Source of the DNA: an uncultured Ruminococcus sp.
GTDB taxonomy: Bacteria > Bacillota > Clostridia > Oscillospirales > Acutalibacteraceae
Length of the DNA stretch: 41,916 bases
Direction: 5' to 3'
NCBI GenBank assembly: GCA_902767845.1
Contig: CACXIV010000011.1
Coordinates: forward strand, 1 to 41,916
How positions within the stretch are numbered: the stretch's first letter is position 1; every line of letters starts with the position of its first letter. Positions 16,681 through 24,544 of the stretch are shown piece by piece. The notes beneath the pieces are model-generated. The model worked only from the letters and a program-made list of their open reading frames with translations. It had not been told where the DNA came from and did no database searches. The position numbers were made by a program, and so were the translations under genes.

Positions 16681-17429
16681 TGCATGACCTCCTTTATTAC
16701 TGTTTCATTATTAAATGTGTTGTCGGGCACCGCGTCGGTGATGATGCAGCACTGCCTGAGCGGAGAAAAAGATACGGGAAAGACGCGCTTGAACTTGGTG
16801 TGATCAGCCATGACGAACGCCATGTAGCTTTTGTTGATAGCCGCCTCTTTCATTTTTGCCTCGTCGATGTCGGGGGTGGTGAAGCCTGCCTCCACGTCGA
16901 TCCCGTTGGTGCCGATAAAAGCCTTTGAGAAGTTGAGATTTTTAAGGCTCGAAATACCCTCGGCGCCGACGATCGCCTCCGTAGCCGGCTTGACCTTTCC
17001 GCCCACGATATAGGCGTTTAGCCCGCGCTTGATAAGCTTGCGCGCGTGGACTATGCCGTTTGTGACATATACCGCCCTGCTGGTCTCGGGGATATAGTCG
17101 ATCAGGCGCGAGGTGGTCGTTCCGGCGTCGATGTAGACAAAATCCGTATCGTTGATCAAAGTCGCGCAGTATCTGGCAATTTCGGTCTTTTCTTCCTGCA
17201 TCAAGGTTTCCTTGGTGGATGTACTTGCCTCAATAAAGCCGAGCGTCTGCTTGATAGACGTAGCTCCGCCGAAAACCTTTTTTAGCTTTCCGAGCTGATC
17301 CAAAGCGGTGAGGTCGCGCCTTATTGTGGATTCGGAGGTGTCAAGAAGCTGTGAAAGTTCCGATACCGTGACTGCGTGCTTTTCATTGATTATGCTTAAG
17401 ATTGAATGATATCTTTCTTGCGTGAGCAA
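16677..17429 (-). CDS. fruR: DeoR-family transcriptional regulator of the fructose operon
   Basis: A 250-residue DeoR-family regulator. The N-terminal winged helix (residues 1-57) contains TVSELSQLLDTSESTIRRDLTALDQLGKLKKVFGGA, a typical DeoR signature. The C-terminal sugar-phosphate sensor shows YIDAGTTTSRLIDYI, VTNGIVHARKLIKRG and ADHTKF. Members next to fruK-fruA repress the operon and respond to fructose-1-phosphate. The start is TTG 17429 with GAGGTG about eight bases upstream. It is the first gene of the operon, so it is autoregulated if it binds its own promoter. No clear operator repeat was found. Confidence 0.92.
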   Translation of the reverse strand: MLTQERYHSILSIINEKHAVTVSELSQLLDTSESTIRRDLTALDQLGKLKKVFGGATSIKQTLGFIEASTSTKETLMQEEKTEIARYCATLINDTDFVYIDAGTTTSRLIDYIPETSRAVYVTNGIVHARKLIKRGLNAYIVGGKVKPATEAIVGAEGISSLKNLNFSKAFIGTNGIDVEAGFTTPDIDEAKMKEAAINKSYMAFVMADHTKFKRVFPVSFSPLRQCCIITDAVPDNTFNNETVIKEVMH

Positions 17430-17450
17430 TTTTGGTCACCTCTTGCTTTT

Positions 17451-17478
17451 ATTATACCACCAAAATGAGCAAAGTCAA
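17451..17478 (-). promoter_or_regulatory. Promoter of the fru-pts operon
   Basis: On the minus strand, TTGACT (17473-17478) and TATAAT (17451-17456) are separated by 16 bases, just upstream of the fruR ribosome site. Confidence 0.8.
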
Positions 17479-17544
17479 GCGCTGATAATGTAAAATAATC
17501 AAAAATTTTATAAAATTGTTTAGATATCTTATACAAATTGCGAA

Positions 17545-17573
17545 TTTACATTTTGTCATGATTTTGCTACAAT
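17545..17573 (+). promoter_or_regulatory. Promoter of the YbeY-like gene
   Basis: TTTACA (17545-17550), 17-base spacer, TACAAT (17568-17573). Transcription near 17580 gives a 70-base AT-rich leader. The rest of the divergent spacer 17430-17652 shows no other gene. Confidence 0.55.
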
Positions 17574-17652
17574 ATATATGCAGGAACTAAATGCGCCTTT
17601 TTTGAGTATTTTTTTATTTGTTTTTAATATTTATTTAAAGGAGGTTTTAGTT

Positions 17653-18123
17653 ATGTCTGACAAAACCAAGGTGGTCATTACCGATGACCAAAAATCGGTA
17701 AAGGTGCCTAAGGGGATAAGGATGATTGTCAGGCGGAGCTGCTTGGCAGCGCTGCAAATGGAGAATATTGGCGGCCCGTGCATAATTAAAGTTACCTTTA
17801 CGGATAACGCGAGAATCAGAGAACTAAAACAAAGGTACGAAGGCAAAAACATCGAAGCGGGGGCTATGTGGCTGCCGGAACCCGAGGACGGAGTATTCGG
17901 AACAATTGTTATCTCTATGGAGAAGGCACTGGAGCTTGCGAAGTTTTATGATTGTTCACTGCAAAAAGAGGTTTGTTACCTTACAGTTCACGAGGCGTTA
18001 CATTTGATCGAGCACAAAAAACAAAGCAAGCAAAACAAGGTAAAAATGCAGGAAAAAAAGGAAACTGTTATGTATCAGCTGGGGTTACCGCTTACCTCGG
18101 GATACGCAATCGGCAATACTTAA
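17653..18123 (+). CDS. Divergent YbeY-like protein lacking the canonical metal site
   Basis: A 156-residue protein with the overall order of the rRNA-maturation endoribonuclease YbeY: a VTFTDNARIRELKQRYEGKN segment (residues 47-66), GTIVISMEKALELAKFYDCSLQKEVCYLTVHEALHL (83-118) and a C-terminal QEKKETVMYQLGL. Three key features differ. The Arg in NREYRGKD is Glu here, the TDVLSFP block is replaced by EAGAMWLPEPED, and the HGxLHLxGYDH zinc motif reads HEALHLIEH, so the third His comes two residues early (His113, His117, His121). The start ATG 17653 has AAAGGAGG. It may bind metal differently, or be a paralogue without nuclease activity. A true YbeY should exist elsewhere in the genome. Confidence 0.72.
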   Translation: MSDKTKVVITDDQKSVKVPKGIRMIVRRSCLAALQMENIGGPCIIKVTFTDNARIRELKQRYEGKNIEAGAMWLPEPEDGVFGTIVISMEKALELAKFYDCSLQKEVCYLTVHEALHLIEHKKQSKQNKVKMQEKKETVMYQLGLPLTSGYAIGNT

Positions 18124-18140
18124 GCAAATACCTGAGCAAG

Positions 18141-18176
18141 AACCGTTCCGCTTATCGCGGGACGGTTTTTTGCGCT
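18141..18176 (+). terminator. Terminator after the YbeY-like gene
   Basis: AACCGTTCCGC pairs with GCGGGACGGTT (one T-G pair) around a five-base loop and is followed by a T-run. Confidence 0.88.
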
Positions 18177-18240
18177 TTTTACTGACCTTTGATGAACATA
18201 AATTGCAAAATCGTTCTTTTTATACAGCATAATAGTTAAA

Positions 18241-18267
18241 AAGATTACACGATTATTGTGTAATCTT
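18241..18267. promoter_or_regulatory. Perfect dyad upstream of the peptide-transporter promoter
   Basis: AGATTACAC (18242-18250) and GTGTAATCT (18258-18266) form a perfect 9-bp inverted repeat with a 7-base centre, extendable by one pair at each end. It lies just upstream of the -35, and a T-run does not follow, so an operator for an unidentified regulator is more likely than a terminator. Confidence 0.5.
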
Positions 18268-18272
18268 ATGTA

Positions 18273-18301
18273 TTGTATTTATTATAGTGTTGTGGTAAAA
18301 T
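18273..18301 (+). promoter_or_regulatory. Promoter of the peptide ABC transporter operon
   Basis: TTGTAT (18273-18278), 17-base spacer, TAAAAT (18296-18301). Transcription near 18308 leaves a leader of about 110 bases before the first ATG. Confidence 0.55.
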
Positions 18302-18417
18302 TGATATATTGGGTATGCCCTGATGAATATTTGGCGGTTTTTGTCAATAAATTGCCAATAAATTGTCCGGAATACCAAAATGAATAATCCAAATTCAGGA
18401 TAAGGGTAGGATGAGTA

Positions 18418-19347
18418 ATGAATTCAAAAATGACGTTTTACATTTTAAAGCGCATTTTCCTCGCCATCTTTACCGTATGGGTCGTAATCACCGTTACGTT
18501 CTTTGTAATGCACGCGGTGCCGGGCGGTCCGTTCGTGGGCGAGAAGGCCACCACTCCCGCGGTTCAGGCGGCGATGGAGGCAAAGTACGGCTTGGACAAG
18601 CCGGTAATGGAACAATACTTTACATATTTAAAGGATATTGTTACCAAGTTTGACTTCGGCCCCTCTCTAAAGCAAAGGGGAAGAATGGTAATCGACATCA
18701 TCTTCGACGGCATGAAGACCTCGATGGTGCTCGGTCTGATCGCGGCGGGAATATCCGCGCTGTTCGGCATTTTGCTCGGAGCCGTGGCGGCTCTGCGGCG
18801 AAACAAGCTGATAGACCGAATAATAATGGTAATAACAACGGCGTTCGTATCCATGCCGTCGTTTATAATGGGATCGCTGCTGCTGGCGCTTTTCGCCATA
18901 GAACTGCAGATACTCCCGGCGAACGGCTCTACTCCGGCAGGACTTATCCTTCCGATCGTGACGCTCGCGCTGTACCCGATGGCGTACATAACCCGTCTTA
19001 CGCGCTCGTCTATGCTCGACGTGCTCGGTCAGGACTATATCCGCACCGCTAAGGCAAAGGGCGTTTCCGGCAGGGACATCATCTTCGGCCACGCGCTCAA
19101 AAACTCGCTGATCCCCGTAATCACATATCTGGGACCCATGCTCGCTTACATCGTTACCGGCTCGCTCGTAGTCGAGCAGATCTTCGCCGTGCCCGGAATC
19201 GGACGCGCGTTCGTAAGCAGCATCACCAACCGCGACTATCCTATGATCATGGGCACAACGATCATTCTTGCCGCGCTTATCGTAATCATGAACCTTGTGA
19301 CGGACATCCTTTATAAGCTGGTTGATCCGCGCATAACGCTTGAGTAA
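18418..19347 (+). CDS. dppB: Peptide ABC transporter permease, OppB/DppB type
   Basis: A 309-residue inner-membrane permease of the oligopeptide/dipeptide/nickel importer family. The N-terminal helix (YILKRIFLAIFTVWVVITVTFFVMHAVPGGPF) is the family hallmark, and the EAA loop that contacts the ATPases is DYIRTAKAKGVSGRDIIFGHALKNSLIPVIT. ATG 18418 is chosen, with AGGAT-like site upstream. First gene of a five-gene operon (two permeases, two ATPases, one binding protein). Substrate assignment as peptide follows family and the Dpp/Opp C-terminal motifs of the ATPases; nickel or other substrates are not excluded. Confidence 0.93.
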   Translation: MNSKMTFYILKRIFLAIFTVWVVITVTFFVMHAVPGGPFVGEKATTPAVQAAMEAKYGLDKPVMEQYFTYLKDIVTKFDFGPSLKQRGRMVIDIIFDGMKTSMVLGLIAAGISALFGILLGAVAALRRNKLIDRIIMVITTAFVSMPSFIMGSLLLALFAIELQILPANGSTPAGLILPIVTLALYPMAYITRLTRSSMLDVLGQDYIRTAKAKGVSGRDIIFGHALKNSLIPVITYLGPMLAYIVTGSLVVEQIFAVPGIGRAFVSSITNRDYPMIMGTTIILAALIVIMNLVTDILYKLVDPRITLE

Positions 19348-19359
19348 GGGGGGATCGGG

Positions 19360-20418
19360 ATGGCAAAGAAAAAGTTTAGCTTTCATGTTGATCTTGACTC
19401 CTTTATCCCCGCTTCGGACAAGGACAAGGAATATATGGTTCAAATGCGCCCGTCCACGACCTTCTTCAGGGACGGCGTAAAGCGGCTTTACAGGAACAAG
19501 GTCGCTTTTGTCAGCTTTATAGTTATCATACTTATTACGCTTTCAAGTATAGTGATTCCGTTTTTCTGGCCGTATTCTTACGAGACTCAGCTCGGCGTAC
19601 AGCCCGGAAAGGCGGTAGACGCTTCCTATAATAATCTGGCTCCGTTCGAGTACGGCGCCACCGAGCAGAAGCTGATCGAGCAGGGCGAGAGCGTGTTCCC
19701 GCATGTGTTCGGAACCGACGCCGCCGGCAGAGATTACTTTATCCGCGTCATATACGGAACAAGGGTATCTCTCGCCGTAGGCTTCTTCGCCAGCGTGATC
19801 GTGCTTTTGATCGGTACGCTCGTAGGCTCGATCTCGGGCTACTTCGGCGGCAAGGTCGACCTGATAATAATGCGTATAGTCGACGTTATCTATTCGCTGC
19901 CCGATATGCTGATGGTCATTCTTTTGTCAACGGTGCTCAAGCTTACGCTGACGCCGGTGATCGAGGGCACCTTCCTCGAGGCTATCGGCGCGAACATCAT
20001 CAGCCTGTTCATCGTATTTGCCCTGCTTTACTGGGTAAGTATGTCAAGACTTATCAGAGGTCAGATCCTCTCCCTCAGGGAGCAGGAGTATGTGCTTTCG
20101 GCTCAGGCGACCGGCGCCAAGGGCAAGTGGATCATCAAAAAGCATTTGATCCCCAACTGCATCAGCGTCGTTATCATCTCGGCGGCGTTGCAGATCCCCT
20201 CGGCAATCTTCACCGAAAGCTATCTGTCCTTCCTCGGACTGGGCGTAAACGCGCCCATGCCCTCGCTCGGTTCGCTCGCGTCTGACGCGCTCAACGGACT
20301 TTCGAGCTATCCGTACAGACTTGTAATCCCGGCTCTCGTTATCTCGCTTATCGTACTGAGCCTCAACCTCTTCGGCGACGGACTGCGCGACGCGTTCGAT
20401 CCGAAGCTGAACGCATAA
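19360..20418 (+). CDS. dppC: Peptide ABC transporter permease, OppC/DppC type
   Basis: A 352-residue permease partner of the gene 12 bases upstream. The N-terminal cytosolic segment of about 45 residues precedes the first helix (KVAFVSFIVIILITLSSIVIPFF), then a large outer loop with FGTDAAGRDYFIRVIYGTRVSLAVGF, a signature of the DppC family. The EAA loop is REQEYVLSAQATGAKGKWIIKKHLIPNC. It ends with LNLFGDGLRDAFDPKL, also characteristic. It forms the heterodimeric channel with DppB. Confidence 0.94.
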   Translation: MAKKKFSFHVDLDSFIPASDKDKEYMVQMRPSTTFFRDGVKRLYRNKVAFVSFIVIILITLSSIVIPFFWPYSYETQLGVQPGKAVDASYNNLAPFEYGATEQKLIEQGESVFPHVFGTDAAGRDYFIRVIYGTRVSLAVGFFASVIVLLIGTLVGSISGYFGGKVDLIIMRIVDVIYSLPDMLMVILLSTVLKLTLTPVIEGTFLEAIGANIISLFIVFALLYWVSMSRLIRGQILSLREQEYVLSAQATGAKGKWIIKKHLIPNCISVVIISAALQIPSAIFTESYLSFLGLGVNAPMPSLGSLASDALNGLSSYPYRLVIPALVISLIVLSLNLFGDGLRDAFDPKLNA

Positions 20419-20430
20419 GGAGGTACGGAC

Positions 20431-21450
20431 ATGGCATTGCTTGAAGTAAAAAATCTAAAGACCTCGTTCTTTACGGACGCCGGTGAGGTCAAGGCGGTAA
20501 ACGACGTTTCGTTTACGCTCGACAGGGGAAAGGTACTCGGTATCGTCGGCGAGTCCGGCTCGGGTAAATCCGTGACCGCGTATTCGATCATGCAGATCCT
20601 CGCGGGAACGGGCAAGATCGTCGGAGGCTCGGTTAAGCTCGACGGTCAGGAGCTTGTCGGAGCCGGCGAAAAGGTCATGAAAAACGTCCGCGGAAACAAG
20701 ATCTCGATCATCTTCCAGGATCCTATGACCTCGCTCAACCCCACATATACTATCGGAAAACAGCTTATGGAGGCTATCCTCCTTCACACCGACCGCAACC
20801 GCAAGCAGGCTTATGAGCGCGCTGTTGAAATGCTCAGGCTCGTAAACGTAAACGAGCCCGAAAGGCGAATGAAGCAGTACCCTTATGAGTTTTCGGGCGG
20901 TATGCGCCAGCGCGTAATGATCGCCATGGCGCTTGCCTGCGAGCCGGATATACTGATCGCCGACGAGCCCACAACGGCGCTCGACGTAACGATCCAGGCG
21001 CAGATACTCGAGCTGATGGGCTCCCTCCAGGAGGAGCTCGGAATGGCTATCATCATGATCACCCACGACCTCGGCGTCGTGGCGCAGATATGCGACGAGG
21101 TGATCGTAATGTACGCCGGCTCCATCTGTGAGCAGGGAACGGCAGACGAGATATTCTACAATCCCTGCCACGAGTACACAAAGGGTCTTATGCGCTCTAT
21201 CCCGACCGCGGACACGGCGGGAACAAAGCTGCAGCCCATCACGGGCACGCCGATCGACCTGCTCAACATGCCCAAGGGCTGTCCGTTCGCTCCGCGCTGC
21301 GACAACGCTATGAAGATCTGCATAAAGCACCGCGCAGAGCGCATGGTCATCAACGACGAACACGCCGCGTCCTGCTGGATGAACGTCAAAAAGGGCGTTG
21401 AAAGCGGCGAAATCGAAATAGAATCGGAAGGCGGTGAGGACAATGGCTGA
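20431..21450 (+). CDS. dppD: Peptide ABC transporter ATP-binding protein, OppD/DppD type
   Basis: A 339-residue cytosolic ATPase. Walker A GESGSGKS ends at residue 47, the Q-loop is [10 protein letters not shown], the signature FSGGMRQR is at 154-161, Walker B is [12 protein letters not shown] (around 174-185) and the switch His follows in MITHDLGVV. The C-terminal extension [15 protein letters not shown] carries the four-cysteine motif of oligopeptide ATPases, which may bind an Fe-S cluster. It ends inside the start of the next gene by eight bases, so translation is coupled. Confidence 0.95.
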   Translation: MALLEVKNLKTSFFTDAGEVKAVNDVSFTLDRGKVLGIVGESGSGKSVTAYSIMQILAGTGKIVGGSVKLDGQELVGAGEKVMKNVRGNKISIIFQDPMTSLNPTYTIGKQLMEAILLHTDRNRKQAYERAVEMLRLVNVNEPERRMKQYPYEFSGGMRQRVMIAMALACEPDILIADEPTTALDVTIQAQILELMGSLQEELGMAIIMITHDLGVVAQICDEVIVMYAGSICEQGTADEIFYNPCHEYTKGLMRSIPTADTAGTKLQPITGTPIDLLNMPKGCPFAPRCDNAMKICIKHRAERMVINDEHAASCWMNVKKGVESGEIEIESEGGEDNG

Positions 21451-22426
21451 GGAAAAGGCTCTTATTGAGGTAAAAGACCTTAAAGAATACTTCTACATCA
21501 GCACGGGACTGTTCAAGTCCAAGCCGCTCAAGGCGGTAGACGGAGTTTCGTTTTCCATCAAAAAGGGAGAGACCCTCGGTCTCGTAGGCGAGTCCGGCTG
21601 CGGCAAGACCACGGTCGGAAGAACCCTTCTGCACCTCTACAAGCCCACCGGCGGAGAGATCATTTATGACGGAAAGCCCGTCAAAACAAGGAGCGACATC
21701 AAGGAGTTCCGCAAAAAGGCGACCATGGTTTTCCAGGATCCCTATTCCTCGCTCAACCCCAGAATGACGGTCTCCGACATCATCGGCGAGCCGCTCGACG
21801 TACATAAGCTCTGCAAAAACAAGCAGGAGCGCATGGAGAGGATCCTCGAGCTCATGAGCTACGTCGGACTGAACAGCGAGCACGCCGCGAGATACGCGCA
21901 CGAGTTTTCGGGCGGTCAGCGCCAGCGTATCGGAATCGCGAGGTCGCTCGCGGTCAACCCCGACTTTATCGTCTGCGACGAGCCTGTATCGGCGCTCGAT
22001 GTTTCGATCCAGGCGCAGGTAATAAACATGTTCGACGAGCTTCAGGAAAAGCTCGGACTCACCTATCTGTTCATCGCCCACGACCTTTTGGTCGTAAGGC
22101 ATATCTCGGACAGGATCGCCGTAATGTACCTCGGCAAAATGGTAGAGCTCGCTCCGGCGGGCGAGATCTACGAGCGTCCGCTCCACCCGTACTCAAAGTC
22201 GCTTTTGTCGGCGGTGCCCGTGCCCGATCCCAAGGTCGCCAGGGCGAACAAGAGGATCGTGCTCTCGGGAGATATCCCGAGTCCGCTTAACGCGCCGAGC
22301 GGATGTCCGTTCAGAACGCGCTGCAAGTACGCGACCGACAAGTGCGCCGAGACCATGCCCGAGTTCAAGGAGGTTTCAAAGGGACACTTTGTAGCCTGCC
22401 ACAGAACAGAGGAGATAAACGATTAG
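21443..22426 (+). CDS. dppF: Peptide ABC transporter ATP-binding protein, OppF/DppF type
   Basis: A 327-residue ATPase, partner of DppD. Walker A GESGCGKT at 49-56, Q-loop [15 protein letters not shown], signature FSGGQRQR at 155-162, Walker [14 protein letters not shown], and C-terminal [15 protein letters not shown] with the family's cysteines. ATG 21443 has GGCGGTGAGG upstream; an in-frame GTG nine bases earlier is less likely. Together the two ATPases drive uptake through DppB-DppC. Confidence 0.95.
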   Translation: MAEEKALIEVKDLKEYFYISTGLFKSKPLKAVDGVSFSIKKGETLGLVGESGCGKTTVGRTLLHLYKPTGGEIIYDGKPVKTRSDIKEFRKKATMVFQDPYSSLNPRMTVSDIIGEPLDVHKLCKNKQERMERILELMSYVGLNSEHAARYAHEFSGGQRQRIGIARSLAVNPDFIVCDEPVSALDVSIQAQVINMFDELQEKLGLTYLFIAHDLLVVRHISDRIAVMYLGKMVELAPAGEIYERPLHPYSKSLLSAVPVPDPKVARANKRIVLSGDIPSPLNAPSGCPFRTRCKYATDKCAETMPEFKEVSKGHFVACHRTEEIND

Positions 22427-22448
22427 TGCGGCGTATAAAATGCATCCA

Positions 22449-22464
22449 TACGGCTGTTATGCCG
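22449..22464 (+). promoter_or_regulatory. Small intercistronic hairpin before the binding-protein gene
   Basis: ACGGC and GCCGT flank a six-base loop in the 77-base spacer. No T-run follows, so it is not a terminator. Such hairpins often protect the downstream binding-protein mRNA; that role is inferred. Confidence 0.35.
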
Positions 22465-22503
22465 TGAAAATATTATTATTCTAAGAAAGGAAATGAAACA
22501 AAA

Positions 22504-24342
22504 ATGAAAATGAAAAAGGTTATTGCACTCATGCTTGCGGCTGTTTTCGTATTCAGCCTTGCCGCTTGTAACGGCGGCGGAGGCGGTGAAAGCTCACAGT
22601 CACAGAGCAGCGAGCCGACCGAGATCAACGTATGTATCGCCAGCGAGCCCGACACGATCGACCCCGCGCTCAACTCCGCTGTTGACGGCGCTACACTTCT
22701 CGCGCACCTGTTCTCAGGTCTTGCGAAGTGGGAGCAGGACGAGAACGGCAAGCTCCAGATCGTTGCCGATGCGGCAAAAGAGCTGGTCGAGGGCGTTCCC
22801 AATCAGGACGGAACCATTACCTACACCTACACCCTCCGCGACGGCCTCAAGTGGTCTGACGGCAAGGATGTAACAGCCAAGGACTATGAGTTCTCATGGA
22901 AGCGCGCCGCTTCCACAGCTCTCGCGGCCGACTACGGCTACATGTTCGAGGTAGTTGACGGCTATGATAAGATCTGGGAGACAAACGACAAGGAAGAGTA
23001 TGTAAATCCCGACGCCGAGCTCAACGTTAAGGCGGTTGACGACAAGACCCTCGAGGTAACACTCGCCAATTCCGTAGCTTACTGGAACGAGCTCCTCGCG
23101 TTCCCGGCTTACTTCCCCGTAAGAGAGGACGTAGTTTCCAACGAGGCATGGGCAACAGATCCCTCAACATATGTTTGCAACGGTCCCTACAAGCTCGCTT
23201 CATGGGAGCACAACAGCCTTATCACTCTTGAGAAGAACGCTGATTATCCCGACGCCGACTCCATCAAGATGGACAAGATCAACTTCTATCTCTCCGACGA
23301 CGCCAACAACATGCTCACAAACTTCAAGAACGGCACATGGGCTCTTATTGATGACGTTCCCACAAACGAGATCGCTAACCTCAAGAAGGATTATCCCGAC
23401 GAGTTCTTCGACGTAGGACAGATCGGTACATATTATGTATGCTGGAACATCAACGAGAAGATCCTCCCCGAGGATTCCAAGCTCGAAGGCGCAGAGGCTG
23501 AGACAGCTAAGGCTGAGATCCGCAACGCCGTAGCCCTCCTCCTCGACCGTAACTACATCGTTGATCAGATCGCTCAGGGCGGCGAGATCCCCGCTTCCTC
23601 ATTCGTAGCTATGGGTCTTACCGACGCCGACGGTTCTGAGTTCTACAAGAACACAGGCGTAAGCAAGGACTTCGACGGTTACTTCAACACCTCCGCCGAC
23701 GCTCTCGACGCTAACTTCGCTTCCGCGGTTGAGACTCTCAAGAAATACTACAACTACGACGAGTCAACAAAGAAGTTCACAAACTTCCCCAGCATGACAT
23801 ACCTCTACAACACAAACGAGAACCACAAGGCTATCGGCGAGTACATCCAGAGCGCTCTCGCCAATGTCGGTATCACTCTTAACCTTGAGAACCAGGAGTG
23901 GGCTACATTCCTTAACACACGTAAGCAGGGCGATTACTCTATTGCCCGTAACGGCTGGCTTGCGGACTACAACGATCCCATCAGCTTCCTCGACATGTGG
24001 ACAACAGCTTCCGGTAACAACGACGTTCAGTTCGGCAAGGGCGACAACGCCAACGTAGCTATTTACAACCTTGACCTCACCGACCTCGGCTTTGAGACAA
24101 AGGTTGAGAACGGCACATGGGCTGAGACCTATGACGTTCTTATCTCAACTATCAAGAGCTGCACAGATAACGACAAGCGCTATAAGCTCATGCACAAGGC
24201 TGAGGATATGCTCATGGGCACAGGCTGCATCTGCCCGATCTACTTCTACACAGATACATATATGCTCAGCAAGAACGTAAAGGGCTTCTTCTCCAACCCG
24301 CTCGGCTACAAGTACTTCATGTACTGCACAGTTGAGGGATAA
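22504..24342 (+). CDS. dppA: Peptide-binding lipoprotein of the ABC importer (SBP family 5)
   Basis: A 612-residue extracellular solute-binding lipoprotein that captures peptides for the DppBCDF channel. The signal peptide ends in lipobox LAAC with Cys22, followed by a Gly/Ser linker. Family-5 landmarks are ASEPDTIDPALNSAVDGATLLAHLFSGLAKW, YTYTLRDGLKWSDGKDVTAKDYEFSWKR and RNGWLADYNDPISFLDMW. The total length is normal for the OppA/DppA class. Codon choice is visibly more biased than in the permease genes (many AAC, GAC, CTC), which suggests strong expression. It is the last gene of the operon and a terminator follows 37 bases after the stop. Confidence 0.95.
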   Translation: MKMKKVIALMLAAVFVFSLAACNGGGGGESSQSQSSEPTEINVCIASEPDTIDPALNSAVDGATLLAHLFSGLAKWEQDENGKLQIVADAAKELVEGVPNQDGTITYTYTLRDGLKWSDGKDVTAKDYEFSWKRAASTALAADYGYMFEVVDGYDKIWETNDKEEYVNPDAELNVKAVDDKTLEVTLANSVAYWNELLAFPAYFPVREDVVSNEAWATDPSTYVCNGPYKLASWEHNSLITLEKNADYPDADSIKMDKINFYLSDDANNMLTNFKNGTWALIDDVPTNEIANLKKDYPDEFFDVGQIGTYYVCWNINEKILPEDSKLEGAEAETAKAEIRNAVALLLDRNYIVDQIAQGGEIPASSFVAMGLTDADGSEFYKNTGVSKDFDGYFNTSADALDANFASAVETLKKYYNYDESTKKFTNFPSMTYLYNTNENHKAIGEYIQSALANVGITLNLENQEWATFLNTRKQGDYSIARNGWLADYNDPISFLDMWTTASGNNDVQFGKGDNANVAIYNLDLTDLGFETKVENGTWAETYDVLISTIKSCTDNDKRYKLMHKAEDMLMGTGCICPIYFYTDTYMLSKNVKGFFSNPLGYKYFMYCTVEG

Positions 24343-24379
24343 GTCTTTTACAAAGGCACGGCAGAATATATCCGTTCGA

Positions 24380-24407
24380 GCCGCCGACCCCCGGGTCGGC
24401 GGCTTTT
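24380..24407 (+). terminator. Terminator of the peptide transporter operon
   Basis: GCCGCCGA and TCGGCGGC pair around a GC-rich loop and are followed by TTTT. The stem is very strong, the T-run short. Confidence 0.85.
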
Positions 24408-24481
24408 GCGTTTGTCGTGAGCTTTACCGGCCGGTGACGGCGCTTTTCGGCGGCGATCTCGCTTCGGAATGTTTAAAAATG

Positions 24482-24510
24482 TTGATATTCCCGAAGCTTT
24501 GTGATATATT
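24482..24510 (+). promoter_or_regulatory. Promoter of the BMP-like gene
   Basis: TTGATA (24482-24487), 17-base spacer, TATATT (24505-24510). The leader before the ATG at 24545 would be about 28 bases and contains AAAGGAAG. Confidence 0.65.
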
Positions 24511-24544
24511 AGTTTTGTAAAGAACAGGCAAAGGAAGTGGCTTT

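Noticed and set aside
24332-24520. 62-codon frame after the peptide-binding lipoprotein gene
   Set aside because: It spans the operon terminator and the next promoter and has no ribosome site.
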